Of a DNA stretch of 64,000 nucleotides, positions 35,556 to 47,863 are shown piece by piece. Under the pieces are notes generated by a model. It had not been told where the DNA came from and ran no database searches. It worked only from the letters and a program-made list of their open reading frames with translations. The DNA comes from Trematomus loennbergii (lineage: Eukaryota > Chordata > Actinopteri > Perciformes > Nototheniidae). Position 1 is the first letter of the stretch; every line of letters starts with the position of its first letter. Made by a program: the position numbers and the translations under genes. The stretch is taken from NCBI GenBank assembly GCA_012861695.1, contig JAAOOA010000012.1, positions 848,501-912,500 on the forward strand. The letters are read 5' to 3'.

Positions 35556-36626
35556 TCAGTATGTCAGAGAGGAATGGGAGACATCCCTCAAATAAAAACG
35601 AATAAAAGAACAGGGGGAAGACCAAGATGCAGCAGTGCAAATGTCTTCCACTGTCATTCCTCCGTGCAACGCCGTAGAGGTTGAAATTCCTCTGGTGGAG
35701 TGCGCTTTGATGTTCTCCGGGGGATCCAACCCAGAGGAGACATACGCCTGCAACACAGCCTCACGCAGCCAGTGTGACAGCCGTTGTGCAGACAGAGGCT
35801 GCCCTAATGAGCGCTCTCTGTAATGCACAAACAGACGCTGGGAACTGCGTAAAGCAGCCGTGCGCGCAAAATAGCATGAGAGCGGGTGCACGGGACAGAG
35901 GAGATGAGATGTGGCTTCTTCCTCTGATGTGTGAGGAGGAGGAAAGAAGCCATCCAAAGTTATCACTCTCGATCTAAAAGACCACCTTTGGCATAAAAAC
36001 CGGGCAAGGGCGCAAAACAGCTGAGCTGCCATCTCCTTGGATCTGGAGACATGACGGAGCCACAGAGAGAGCAGACAAATCACTCACCCTTTTAGCTTAT
36101 GTCAGAGCCAAGAGCAGAGCTACTTTGGCTGACAAAAACTTCAGGGGAACCTGATCTAAGGGTTCAAAAGGAGCTTTGCTCAGTGCGCACAGCACTATAG
36201 CCAAATCCCATTGAGGCGCTAAAGCGCGTGACACGGTCTGAGTCTCTGTACTCCTCATAGAAAACGTTTTGTCAGCGGGTGACTAAACACCGTGCTGACA
36301 CCAAAACCTACGTGGCAAGATCAAATGGCAGCAGCATATGTTTTGACCGTGCTATAGGCCAAATTCCTGTCCAGCAACAGCTGGAGGAATGACAGCACGT
36401 GAGGCAGGGGGCACGATATGGGGTCCAGGCCTTTCCCTACACACCAACTCTGGAACGCTGTCCATTTGGCTGTGTAAGACGCCCTGGTGGACCTGGCCCT
36501 TGATCCCTGAATGGTACTCACAACATCTTGAGAGAGGCCAAGCCCCTCTAAGTGTTCCCGTTCAGGGGCCATGCCCACAAACGCTGGCCTAACCCCTAGA
36601 TTCCACCGGGTCCGTCTGCGCCGCAT
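35556..36626 (-). pseudogene. DIRS tyrosine recombinase (interrupted)
   Basis: Tyrosine recombinases integrate circular DIRS DNA. The N-terminal core-binding part (36626-36321) has SRARSTRASYTAKWTAFQSW and YSTVKTYAAAI. The catalytic part (36083-35556) keeps HSTRGIS with the H-x-x-R pair, the tryptophan of AASWSS and the presumed nucleophile in FIRFYLRDV. The first catalytic arginine (AKRVSDLSAL, about 36090) sits just after an in-frame stop. A frame change lies between 36321 and 36250. Upstream coding continues beyond the MITE at 37024-37129. The gene is dead in this copy but recognisable over its full length. Confidence 0.8.
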
Positions 36627-37023
36627 TACGGCTGCACCGCGGTTTTGGTCCGGCCTCCTCCGGCGTCATACCCTACCAGGCGCATTTCAGAAGCGGAGCG
36701 TCTTTCCTGCCGGCTCGCAGTTTTTGTTGATTTGGGCATATTTCCTGGACAGGCTACGTTGTACAGACAAAGTTAATAATAACTGTAATATTCCAGTTAT
36801 AAACGACATGAATTAAAGATGTGTTGCTGTATTTTAGTGGTAAAAAAATGCATTCAAGAGGAGCCCTGCGCCGAGATGCTTCTGGGACGCTTCTGAGCCG
36901 TAACGCACCGCGTGTGGTGGAATAGCACCCATTGACTAGAGTGGCCGCGATCGCCGTGAGCACCGCGGCACAGCCGTAACGCGCCCGTAACGCGCTGCAG
37001 ACGGACCCGGTGGAATCTAGGGG
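36593..37023. mobile_element. Harbinger-like MITE, 431 bp
   Basis: CCCCTAGATTCCACCGGGTC at 36593 is inverted at the right end (37023), and the inverted part continues to CCGTCTGC. TAA flanks both sides (36590-36592 and 37024-37026). It is inserted in the DIRS recombinase region. Confidence 0.88.
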
Positions 37024-37302
37024 TAACACTGGGTGACCGCTGATCGCTGCCTCCACTTGGGAGAGAGCGTCCCCGCGCAACGGAATTTCCCACGGTCTCC
37101 CTGACAGCATCCGCTGTATGCATGGACAACGACCGACACCTTTGCTCTAATAACCCTCCTTTGAAAATGCTAGAAATTCAGTCCATGTAAATAAGATTAA
37201 AAAACTCATTTAGTTTACGAGTTCAGAGCTGAATCACTGCAATTTTCTGTGACCAATTTCAACACAATTAAGGATGCAAAGGCTTTATTGTCATTTGCAT
37301 AA

Positions 37303-37815
37303 CGGAGCGTCCACACAGCAGCGTTAAAAAAATCTTGGAGGTGGGCGTATCTGAAGCTTGGGGATTTTTTGCGAGCAACGCAACCAACAACCAATCACAT
37401 GAATCTCCCGCCCCCGACTACAAAGCAAAAAAAATGCCTGGCTCCTCCGGTTTGTATCCCGGTAGGTAAATAGGGACTGGTCATGAAGCACCGGGTGATT
37501 CCCTACCGCTAATTTCTCCTCAATTTTTTGGAATACGAGGAAATGAACACTGTCACTCCCAGCTTACACGCGGTTTGATTGGCTAGCGCTTGAATTGTCA
37601 GATTTGCATAAACGGGATTTGATTGGCTGACGCTTCCACCTCAGCTTCAAAAGTTGAACATTGCTCAACTTTGAATCCTGAAAATCCTGAAAATCTCCGC
37701 TCTGCTTCCCACAATGCAGTTCGGTGAAAAGTGAGGCAAAGTGACGTCACCCCATTCAAAGTGAATGGGCAGAAGCGTTAGAAGATTTTTTTAACGCTGC
37801 TGTGTAGACGCTCCG
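37303..37815. mobile_element. Harbinger-like MITE, 513 bp
   Basis: CGGAGCGTCCACACAGCAGC at 37303 is inverted at 37815 with one mismatch and continues through GTTAAAAAAATCTT. TAA flanks both sides (37300-37302 and 37816-37818). Confidence 0.88.
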
Positions 37816-37869
37816 TAACAGCAACAGTCAGTTTTGTCAATAACAGTCCTAAATCCCAGGCACCTCCAA

Positions 37870-38336
37870 CAATGCTAAATACTATACGTAATCGGACTTT
37901 TCTTTCTTCTATTTTGGTTTTGCCTGTCATTTTAGATCCTGCCTTTCTGCCGGCCCTTGCAATCAGCCCATCCCCTCACCTGCATCTCATCCCCTCACCT
38001 GGTTTCCACAGCCGATCCCCTCACCTGTTACTCATTCCCTCATTAGCTTCACAGCATGTATACTGCTCGCCTGTTCCCTGTCAGATTGTCTTGTGTGTGC
38101 TCCAGAACTCTCCAGTGTTTAGTGAGCTATAAGTCTGTTTTTCTGCTGACCCTGCCTACCTGTTTTCAGACCCAGATCATTCTGCCTGCCCCTTTTCATA
38201 TTTGTTGCGTGATTGACAGATGTCCCAGTTTTGACCCTGCTTGTACCTGACTAAATAAACTGAACTCCCTGAAAACTCTGCCTGAACCTGCGTCGTGCTT
38301 TTGGGTTTAAGTCTGCCTGTACCAGAAAACGTTACA
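37870..38336 (+). repeat. Probable solo or partial Gypsy-type LTR
   Basis: C/T-rich sequence with CTGTTCCCTGTCAGATTG, GACTAAATAAACTGAAC (polyadenylation signal) and the terminal ACGTTACA resembles a fish Gypsy LTR. I could not place a TG start. Confidence 0.45.
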
Positions 38337-38373
38337 GTTACTGAATTTTTCTCATCAAAACAATATTCTACAC

Positions 38374-38639
38374 CAGTGGTTCTCAACCTTTTTACACCAA
38401 GTACCACCTGAGAAAATAGTTGTCTCCAAGTACCACCATATGACTAATGTTAAAATACAGTCTATGCACAGTTCATGCAGGACTCGGAGGCAAATGTATT
38501 CATAATAACATTATTTATTGTCAGCCACAGCTAAATGTACAAATGGCAGTCTCACTCTATCACTAATCACTCACTCACTGCTGCGGACTTGATGTCATAT
38601 CGGAAATGCGTGACGTGTTTTGGAAGTAATATGGTCTAT
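38374..38639 (+). repeat. hAT end fragment
   Basis: CAGTGGTTCTCAACCTTTTT is the classic terminal sequence of many vertebrate hAT transposons. The other end is missing, cut by the Harbinger element at 38640. Confidence 0.6.
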
Positions 38640-38741
38640 GGGTGCGTCTCACATCTCTTATTTTTCATTTCCTCGCTCCTCGGGCTCGGTATCACCGGAA
38701 GTTGATTTGTCTGCGCCATCTTGAGTACCGTCCCAGTGGCC

Positions 38742-38963
38742 TTATTTTTGCCGGAGGATCGAGGAGTGATAATGGAGGAGCGATAATCGATGAACTACCA
38801 GACCATCCTCCGGTGAAATCCTCAGACACATACAGTCGTACATTTTCGCGTTGGAAACTGCCTTCAGTAGAAGTCTCCGGATTGCGTCATCCGAGTAAAT
38901 CTCCAGAAGCGCCGACACATCATCATCACTCCACCGCTCCGCTGATTTATTTGGTGTTGCCAT
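38742..38963 (-). pseudogene. Myb/SANT fragment of a Harbinger element
   Basis: From ATG 38963 the minus strand reads MATPNKSAERWSDDDVSALL and then EIYSDDAIRRLLLKAVSNAK, closely similar to the start of the gene at 1067. Homology ends after about 45 residues. The right flank ends at AAAAGTACTCCAGTGTGAAC followed by GCGCC (39261), the terminal motif of the 774-4999 family. It is therefore a truncated member of that family inside another Harbinger element. Confidence 0.7.
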
Positions 38964-39261
38964 AACTGCTTTCACAAAAGTAATCTCTTCGTTGATGCGC
39001 TGCGCTGAGCTTTTAATGCGAGCAAAATACAATACAAAACTTTTTCGGAGTTTTACGGGGCGTGGTTTGCAATCCGCCCAGCCAATCAGAAATACGAACC
39101 TTTTTCTCCCACGAAAGTCCCTGCTCTCTAGCAGGAACTGAAAAGGGGGTAAAAATGATTCTGATGAACTAATTTAGTTGAGGGGGCTTTTTGGTGTGAA
39201 CGCAAATATATCTGAGTTCTGATGAACTATTGTGGGAAAAGTACTCCAGTGTGAACGCGCC

Positions 39262-40090
39262 AAAAGGTGTGGTGGACCTCCAGAGCCTTGTAGAACAGCG
39301 ATCTCCACCTGGTTTTCATCATGCCAAAGGCCCGCTCTATGATGGAGCGAGCCCTGGCATGATGCTGGTTGAAGCGGCTCTGCACCCTCCCTTGCAGTGG
39401 TTCTCTATATGGGGTGATTATGGCCACAGGTCCTTCTATGCACGGGTAGCCACCATCACCCATCTTTAGTATACTAACAGTCATTGATGGATTTTGATGT
39501 ATTAACAAGAATCTTTGGTCTCACCTGAGGGAGGATACAGAGCCTCTTTGTAAATTGCGTTGTCTTCAAGACTCTACTCCAGTGTGCACCAGTCTGCAGA
39601 CGGTAGACTTGGGGACATCAAAGGCCCGGGACACCACACGGTACGACAAGCCGTGTGCCAACCAATAAATTGTCATTAAAATATTGACCTCATGTGACCA
39701 GCCTTGTGTGCTCTTTGATGGCAGGGCCTCCAGAGACTGGCGCCCCAGTCTGTAGTCCTGCATGAGGTCCTTCTGGCCATCAAAGAACACAGCAAGGACT
39801 GGCACATGTGGATTCATAATTGCTTGGATGGGATCGACATCCATCTGCAAAATAAAGATACCTGTTATACCTTCAGCACCTAGCTTTTACTAAACTCCGA
39901 CAATTAATTGATCTTACATTAAATTGCTGTTGTTGGTGAAACCATTCATACTGCACCAGACTAGTGTGATGCTTAACTCCATTAAACAAATAGCCTGTTG
40001 TAGTCGTGCCCGACGGCGCCTGGACTGCTCCTGCTCTTGCAGGAGCGCATGATGGACAACAGTAACACATGCAATGGCATCATGAGACAT
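39262..40090 (-). pseudogene. Harbinger DDE transposase, internally deleted
   Basis: A first exon from ATG 40090 (MSHDAIACVTVVHHALLQEQ) ends at a GT near 39918. The next part (39850-39566) has GRQSLEALPSK and RAFDVPKSTVCRLVHTG. The reading then jumps near 39578 to EALYPP, and after an intron-like gap to MGDGGYPCI (second catalytic D) and RARSIIERAFGMMKTRW (catalytic E). The segment with the first catalytic D is missing. It is related to the transposase at 22558-23603. Confidence 0.78.
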
Positions 40091-40399
40091 CTTGTGTTTG
40101 GTAAGGTTGAACCTCTTTCTATCCAAAATGTATATAGGCCTGGTACCTTCTTCCTAAATGACCTTCATGGGTTTCAGCTGGTAGTTTGTCACTGACCTGA
40201 TTAGCTTTTAATTCAGCTGGCAAACCGCAGTCATTAAGTAGGCTACTATTTAAAATGTGAATTTGCTACATATCCACACAAACAAAGTGTGCAATCCAAT
40301 GAATGTTAATCTAACTGGGTTTTGATAGATAACGTATCTCTTTTTCTTCTCTCAATTATTTTATTTCTATTGTGCACTCACTCACTCAAACTATTGTTC

Positions 40400-40772
40400 G
40401 TTTATACATTTTAAGAATGGCGTTTATCTTTTTCGAGAATGAGTTCTTATTTTATTTTATTTATTTGGGTCTACAACAGATGATACAAATGTTTGTGTCA
40501 GTAAATGTGTACTAACAGAGGCGGGGGTGTTTGTGAAAATAACGGGTACAGAGCTGCTGTCAGACGATCAGCTGTGCAGCGTCATCACAAACGGACGTCG
40601 CTTCACGTGACGCTCCGGAGGAACAACGTCCCATTGCTCTTAAAACTCATTTCCCTGCTTCTCGTGGTTTCCTTGCGTCTCTCCATGCTTCCCTGGTGGG
40701 AGGGACTAGTCGCAGGGAAACGACGCAAGTGAGGGACGCAAGGAATCCATTTAACCGAAGTGAGATGCACCC
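40400..40772 (+). repeat. Right terminal region matching 59367-59703
   Basis: Long near-identity with 59367-59703, for example GTAAATGTGTACTAACAGAG and ACGTGACGCTCCGGAGGAA. It forms the right arm of the 38640-40772 Harbinger element. Confidence 0.8.
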
Positions 40773-42677
40773 TGTGTTTACATTAGCAAGCATCGCTAAC
40801 ACTCAGAGCTAACCTGTACCAGAAGAATATGTGTAAAGAAACCGGATATAAAAAGGTACTCACCTTGTAGTAAACCCGCAAGAGAGAAATGTTTGAGCTG
40901 CATACTGTTTCAGAAATAATGCTTGATGTGGTTTGGAACATAATATGGCGTTTAATCACGGCAGCGTTAAACTGTGTTTCTGCCTCTTCACAGAGCTCAC
41001 CGCTCCAAAGGGGCGTGGCCAGCAGCAGCTCGGTTACATTTAAAGCTACTGACCCAGAACTTTTGTGACAGTGGCTAAAATAGTGGCTGAAATAGAGGGG
41101 TATGGGATACAATGGGTGATCTGTTTGGTATTTTGAGCAAAACACTTCAGAGACATGTTTTGTATCCAATATGGCCCTATAATATATTGTTCAAATATAG
41201 TATAATATGGGACCTTTTTAATGTTTGAAAATAACAACACCCAAATGCATAAAAAAGTGAATTGAAGTATAGCTGTAGCCATACAACATAATTATTGTAT
41301 TATGGCTTTACAATATAATCTAGAAATATTGGCATAAACTTCCTTGGATATAACAATATGATTTCTTCAAATGATGATAAGATATAACAAAGGGATGAAA
41401 ACCCTGTAAACAACTCATTCAATCATTTTCTTTTATTTCAGTTTTTCTTTTTATTTATGTATAATTGCCAAGCCTTCAGTTTGTAATTCATTTTGATTGC
41501 TTCTTTAATCTTATTTCTATTTCAGTAACAATGCCATTGTGTTTCCCTCAAAACCTATTCACAGTTATCAAAAGTGTTTTGAATTGATGGATTATTCCCC
41601 CATTGTAATATAAATCCCCTTTTTAAAGATAGGGTTTTGTTTAAAATGTAACTGTTTTCCATCGTGTGTGCACTTTATCCCCAATGGGTTTGTTTTGTTA
41701 TGGTATCCGTGCAGGAAAACTTCTTATTACTTCTTACCATATCTTTGCATTTGCAATAAATGATTGCGGTTTGGCTCAGTTTATTACTTTATTTGACCGT
41801 TTACACGTATCTAGAAACTCAAGGCTCACCCCCACTAGAACTCTTGTTACTGTCGTTGGCAGCCATGCACAAAATTAAGTTTAATTGGTCAACGGTACGT
41901 GAGCAGTAACCTCTACGTATGACCCTTTCTGCTGGTGGAGACACAAGCATAAAATTAGACCCAAGTGTCCTAGCTGTGACATTAAAGGAATTGTTCTTTA
42001 ACTACTCCATGTGTTTCACTTTTGTTAGAGGATGAGAAGACATGGAAGGACAAGCTCAAACTCACCAGCTGGTTGTCAACCCATAAATACACCTTTGGCG
42101 TCTCTCCCTGTCAAGACATGCCCACAGGAGAGCCTGAAACTGTCACAGTGGAGCTGCGGCCCTGAATTTATTTCACCATCCCAGTTATACTGTAGGTATG
42201 TGACGTACGGGGGGAATAACACTTTAATGATCCCTGTGGGGAAGTGGCATAAAGACAATGATCTGTACATCAGGGAATCAAAACTCAGCATCTCGCTTGA
42301 CAAGTACATTAACTTGCCAGCAGGAAATGATCAAATGTTCTGCAGTGTTACTTCTGCAAAATTTTGTCAAGAGTCACAGCCCTTTATAGGGCTGAGAAAA
42401 AAGATTTGAAGAGACAAATATTTGGTTTTCAGGATATTGATTGGAGTTTCTGAACTTTCTTGACAGTTAAGTCAAAACAAACACAGGCATCACCTAGAAG
42501 TTGTTTGTGTCCTATAACCTGTCCCAAACCTAGGACCACATTGTGGGGTTTTTTCTGGCAAAGAGGTGTTGTAGAGAGCATCATCCCAGTATTTCATCAA
42601 AAGCACTCCCCATGCGTAGCTTTGACAACCATATCTTGACAACATATTACCACTCCATCTGACGCTTGTGATAGATT
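40773..42677. other. Unassigned sequence
   Basis: No convincing exon. A stretch at 42210-42240 (TTTAATGATCCCTGTGGGGA) resembles a common fish retroposon motif, too short to classify. Confidence 0.3.
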
Positions 42678-42690
42678 AAGAACGTCCCCG

Positions 42691-43008
42691 CCGTGTATAT
42701 ATATAATGGAAAAAATGACTTACCAACTTAGAATGAGAGTAAATAATTTTGAGGGTAAATGGAAGAAATGGATCGTTTATGACACTGGAAAAAGGCTAGG
42801 GCATATGCTTTTCAGGGGACTACTTAATATATCTGTGTACCAATTGTAACCATGACTGTTGAATTTCAGTTTGATGTTTATTTTATTATTTCATTGTATT
42901 TTATTTACTAACATTGTTATAAGCCAAGAAAAGCCATAAGTACAACGTGATTTTTCTGTTTTGTCTCTCCTTTATGTACAAACTTAACAAAAACTAAAGT
43001 TTGAAAAA
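42691..43008 (+). mobile_element. 5'-truncated L1-like LINE 3' end
   Basis: The 13-bp AAGAACGTCCCCG flanks the insert (42678-42690 and 43009-43021), and the insert ends in an A-rich tail (TTTGAAAAAAA). The remaining coding trace near 42710-42790 is too short to read firmly. A long TSD with an A-rich tail fits an L1-type insertion. Confidence 0.7.
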
Positions 43009-43021
43009 AAGAACGTCCCCG

Positions 43022-44459
43022 TCTTTTTATTATCTATTTGTTTACTATCTATTTTTGATGTTCTTCCGCCAAAGCACCAACCAGAAGCTTCTTGCTCTCA
43101 CACTTTGTATGAATGAGCTTCACTGCTCAATCTGACAGCCAAAGAGCGAGGAGGACGATCCGTGTACGGAGATAGAAAAACGGCACTCACAAATTAGCTT
43201 TTTGGTCTTTGTTATGATTGCGTCCTTCTGAAATGAAGATCACAATAGAGACACGGCCAAGACATGCATTTTCCCATTTTATACAGTGTAGTCGCAGTGC
43301 TTTTCTAAAAAAGTCTAAAAAAATATTTTCAACTAGAACCGATTGGAGCAGCGGAAAAAAAAAAACGAGGGGGCTCTCAGAAAAGACGCTGGGTGCAGCT
43401 GTATGTGACGGCATTCACTCTTCCTCATTGGTAAATATTCAAAAATGCACTGGCACTCACAGGTCTTATGTAGGTAGCACACATAAGATATTTTCCTTGC
43501 TCCAATCAAGTAGTTATTTGCCCTAAAGCTAACTAACTAGTTTAAATGTAAAACATTAACTTGTGTTGAAAAGTGCGCCTGTTTTATAAAAGGTGTGAGG
43601 GATGCAGTTTCCCTTTTTAAAAAAAGGAATTGTAGTTGTAAGAAGTGATATGGGCCATTGGGCTGAATTATTTGTCTCTTATCCCAACACACAAAGAAAA
43701 AACTGAAAAAAATACACCTATCCTCTGGCCCAAACACATACTTACACACATGCCCATATGCGAACATGCACACATTGTACATAAATGTGAATGGATTGGT
43801 TTACAAGCTGTAGTCTGCTGTAAAGTGTAATGTACAATCTATTCACTGTGAGGAAATGAGTCATCAATTTTATGTATTGGGTTTCTGTTTTATGTGTGTG
43901 TGTGCACATCTTGTCTCATATTGATTCAGACTACAGGCTACAAAGCAGTCTGCTAACATGCTTCTGAAAAATATAAATCTGGCCTTGGAGGCAAAGGCTC
44001 CTGACACAGAGCTGTCATATCCTCTTACTCTCTGTCTCTCACACACATGCACATACACAGTGACGTTCATCCATGCATCGTTTGGATTGTGGCAGAACCA
44101 CTGGATGATTAATCACACCTGAGTTGAGTTCCGTGTGTGTGAGTGTGGGTTGCAAAAGACACAGGAAGATAGCAAGACCAGAAAGATGTGTGTTCTGTCA
44201 TAACCACTCACATGACCTATTGGTGTAAAGCTGTGGGCTGCAGTGTGCTACAGGCACCGTGTTGCTTCTCTTTTGAAGGCAGTGATGTGCAACAGTTTTG
44301 GACAAGACTTTGCTGATGGGCAACATTTGTTGTCTTACTGACATGACACAACCGTGAAAACATCTTAGCAGTGTTCATCTTTGGCACAGATAAGGTTTCA
44401 AGTCATTACTTTTCTGATAAACATAAAGGCCTTATTCCTTTTGTCATAGTCCAGTTTCA
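43022..44459. other. Unassigned sequence
   Basis: No gene or delimitable repeat seen. It ends at the TTAA of the next piggyBac copy. Confidence 0.3.
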
Positions 44460-44463
44460 TTAA

Positions 44464-45148
44464 CCTGTTAAGCCCCAAAGACCCCATCGGCGGGTCCTTT
44501 TTTTTTTTTTTTACGACACTTCTTAATATATATTTCAAAAACTATGAATGAATTCTAACGGGAAGAAACTCAGCTAACTGATAAGAGCCATTTTTACCGA
44601 AACAAAACACAAGTCTCACAAGAAGCGTTAGCATTAGCCCTTAGCAAAAACAGGCTGATGCTACTTCCGGTGCTAACTAGCAAAAACGATCTTTAAAACT
44701 GAATATGTTCTGCACAAACTACATATCATCTGAAGCTGATACTCCACAGATGTTGATATAAGTATCATCACTGGACGACAAGAACTCACTGAGCTAGCAG
44801 CTAGAACAGAGAAAAAAAACAACCGTTTTCAAAACCATAACAATAATTATGTCTTACCGTTGCTGTTTTGTGATCAAAAGTCGTGTTCAAGGGAATAAAA
44901 ACGCTGCTCAAGGTTAATCCAATGTCTCTTAGTCACTTTAGAATTGTTCCTGATAATCCATCATTACATTCATGGCAGCAAAGTTTTGCAGTCCGGGGCT
45001 AATGCTGTCTCACGTGCTGTTTACGCAAACCTCTCTCTCCTTGATGTACATGTTTAGCCGGATATACTAACTGCCCCTCGATTCTATTGGCTCTAACTGT
45101 TCAGAAAAGGTGTCAATCACCCAAATCGACCAATGGGTTCCAGAGATA
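44464..45148 (+). mobile_element. piggyBac-type MITE, copy 2 (3' truncated)
   Basis: TTAA (44460-44463) precedes CCTGTTAAGCCCC, and the body matches copy 1, for example AAAACGCTGCT..AGTTAATCCAATGT and ATTCTATTGGCTCTAAC. The right end is missing beyond about 45148. The next 540 bases hold nothing I can assign. Confidence 0.75.
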
Positions 45149-45696
45149 GGATCCTGCGTAGTATAAATAACTCCCCCAGGTGTCCTTAATGGTTGGATCC
45201 ACCTCTGGCCGGGTTCAATACAGCGAATCAGAGTTCTGACCAGAACGTGCGATTCTAAGGTTCCACAAGGTCAAAGTCAATCTTATCTCTACCCCGATAT
45301 CCACTCCATATTTTCCCATGGAATATTTCACATAAACTGTTACTCTCAGACAATTAAACATTGTATACAGATATAATGATCCCAGAAAGAACCTTGAAAA
45401 GAACATGTGTGTGTGCTCTGGTAAAAAGGGAGGTGCACGTGTGTGTGTGTAACAGGATCTCTGGGTCAGTGAGTTGTAAGTGAGAATATAATTTCTATAT
45501 ATGTGATTACTTAAAACAGTTCAAACAATACATGTTTACTTCAATACAGTTTAGAATCATATCTTTTTACTTCAATATATATATATACTGTTATTTCACA
45601 CACGCTAAATGGATGCTATCAATAGATTAATTGTATTTCGTGACTATAACACGGCAGTATATAAATAAAGCTGTATTGTATATATCAACCCAGTCA

Positions 45697-45698
45697 TG

Positions 45699-45764
<66 letters not shown>

Positions 45765-45807
45765 TGTATAATATATATGTATATATATATATATGTATAT
45801 ATATATG

Positions 45808-45838
<31 letters not shown>

Positions 45839-45926
45839 GTATATATATATATATGTATATATATATGTATATATATATATATGTATATATATATGTATAT
45901 ATATATATATGTATATATATGTATAT
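45697..45926. repeat. TA-rich microsatellite
   Basis: Alternating (TA)n blocks separated by TGTA. Open frames here are artefacts of the repeat. Confidence 0.95.
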
Positions 45927-46578
45927 GACCTACTTTGTCACATTTGGTGATGTCTTCACAATGTGTTCCACATGAGTCATCATCTATCAAGGAGAAATAA
46001 AGTGAGCCAAAACAATGTTATGTTGATTTGACAACCAAATACCTACCTTTGTTTGTATGAAGCCCTTGTTGCTGCACAGAGGTTCCAACTGCTGATAGTT
46101 TGAACTGTACAGCCTTTTCAGTTTGTGGGTGTCCTGAAGATTTAGGAAATCATAATTATTACTCACAAGCAATATATTTCCAATTACAGCTATAAAACTT
46201 CACACTTCTCTTCATATTTACCAAATACTGCTTGTCCAAAGTTGTCCAGAGTGACATCCTGCAAACAATATGACTTATGCCCTCTCTGCAGCTGCTGTTC
46301 CAAAAGTGTTGCGTTTGTGTTGTTGTTTCGGTGATGTATGATGTTTCTCATCAGAAAGATATGTGTTGACGGTGCCATATTATTAAGGAAGTAGTTGTTT
46401 TTGCGCATACTTGAAAAAAGCTGCTCTGCAACCTGGCTATTTAACCAACCCTGAAGTTCTGGGACTAGGTTGATCCTCCTTACCACTTCCTGTGGATCTT
46501 TGGTGTTGCCCTCATGGAATTGATCATACAACACATAGTGGTTTGAGGAACCAGTGAGTGGATGTCCATCCTCATCAG

Positions 46579-47863
46579 GGGCCTCATTTATAACGCCTTG
46601 CGTAGGATTGACATGGGAAGGTTGCTTACGTAGTACAAAGCAAAAAAATAGGTACAGAAATGTTCCGACATTTTCCGATTCACAAAACATAGCGTACCGG
46701 CGTACCGCACTTCCTACACCTGTTTCCCTTTATAAATCACAATCGACTCATAACGCCCATATTTGCCTATAAATAGTCAAAGAAACGCCCATTCATTCAT
46801 TCATTCATTTTTACTGACTGCATGAAGAAGATCGCAGAAAATTACGACCGAACAGCTAAAAAAGACATCTCACACCGTGTCAGATTCTGGTTATTTTGGG
46901 GAGGTCGAGATAAATCATATTGTTTGGTGGATGCAGTTTGAACCAGAGTAGCAGCATGGAGGTTGGATCGTCACCAAAATAAATAAATAAGTGGTCCGAA
47001 AAAAGTTAAAGTTAAACCTTCCTCAGGCAGTGTGTTGTACCGGGGGCAGGAGACACCCCCTTGATTTGAAACTGTAAGAAATGATCGGGGAATCCCTCCG
47101 GAGTGGAGTCATGACGACTGGATCTGAATTATTTTGTTGCATTTGGTGGTTTGTGTTCCAGCTGTCGATCAGCAACTATATATCCATAATCCACCAGTTA
47201 AAGGAAATACAACTAATGGATTGTGTTATATATTAGCTGTACAATTTACCACATATGGTGTTCTTAGTTTCCATACCTCCTGTGTTTTACGAGCGACTTA
47301 TCAAGTCTTGGCAAACGGCATAAAACACGATTAAACGTGATAGTATATAAAACCAATGCTCGTATCTACAACCTATAGAAATGCAAAACGGCGTCAGTTT
47401 AGACGTTATTCTGTCCTCCTGCTTACCGCATCATTTATGAGAAAACATTTCATAACATTAACACAACATATTCGAGGTGGTTTTAAATAACATATCCGTA
47501 TTTATTTATTTCTCCAAGTTATGTTTGTGTGTGCACTGAGGAGTCTCAAACAGGCGTTTGTTTAATCATTTTAAGATTGGCTTTAATCAATGTTTGAAAA
47601 TTAATTCTTCATATATGATAAATGAGAGGTAACATTTTATTTATGGTATTATTTCCACATATTTCTCTCCATTCTTCCTTCTGCCAACGGTGTCGCAGTT
47701 TCTCGTCTCTCCCGTTGTTGTGCTTAGTGCGTACGCATGGGTTAGAGTTTGCGTGGAGGACCGCACATTTTCCCGTCAAGTTAGTATTTTATAAATCGCA
47801 AACATTGCGTAGAAACTGGGGTACGCCATTTTTTGAGCGTATATCCCTTTATAAATGAGGCCC
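46579..47863. mobile_element. Harbinger-like MITE inserted in exon 8
   Basis: GGGCCTCATTTATAA at 46579 is inverted at 47863, and CAG flanks both sides (46576-46578 and 47864-47866). Removing the insert and one CAG restores the exon reading frame. Confidence 0.88.

Larger units (their letters stand above)
34898..37136 (-). mobile_element. DIRS-type retrotransposon fragment
   Basis: A tyrosine-recombinase gene on the minus strand and a complex terminal region with inverted and direct repeats identify a DIRS-like element. These integrate with a tyrosine recombinase rather than an integrase. The fragment holds the recombinase and one terminus only; reverse transcriptase and the other end are missing. 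A MITE (36593-37023) interrupts the coding region. Confidence 0.75.
38640..40772. mobile_element. Harbinger element, gutted, with an internal MITE
   Basis: The ends GGGTGCGTCTCAC (38640) and GTGAGATGCACCC (40772) are inverted. 38640-38825 and about 40400-40772 match the 58927-59703 element, so both are one family. Inside are a Harbinger-A-type fragment with a Myb/SANT piece (to 39261) and an internally deleted DDE transposase (39262-40090). It is inserted in the hAT fragment. Confidence 0.7.

Noticed and set aside
45694..45990. Open frames of repeating I-Y-I-Y
   Set aside because: Translations of the TA microsatellite; only the first 20 or so residues on the minus strand may be exon.
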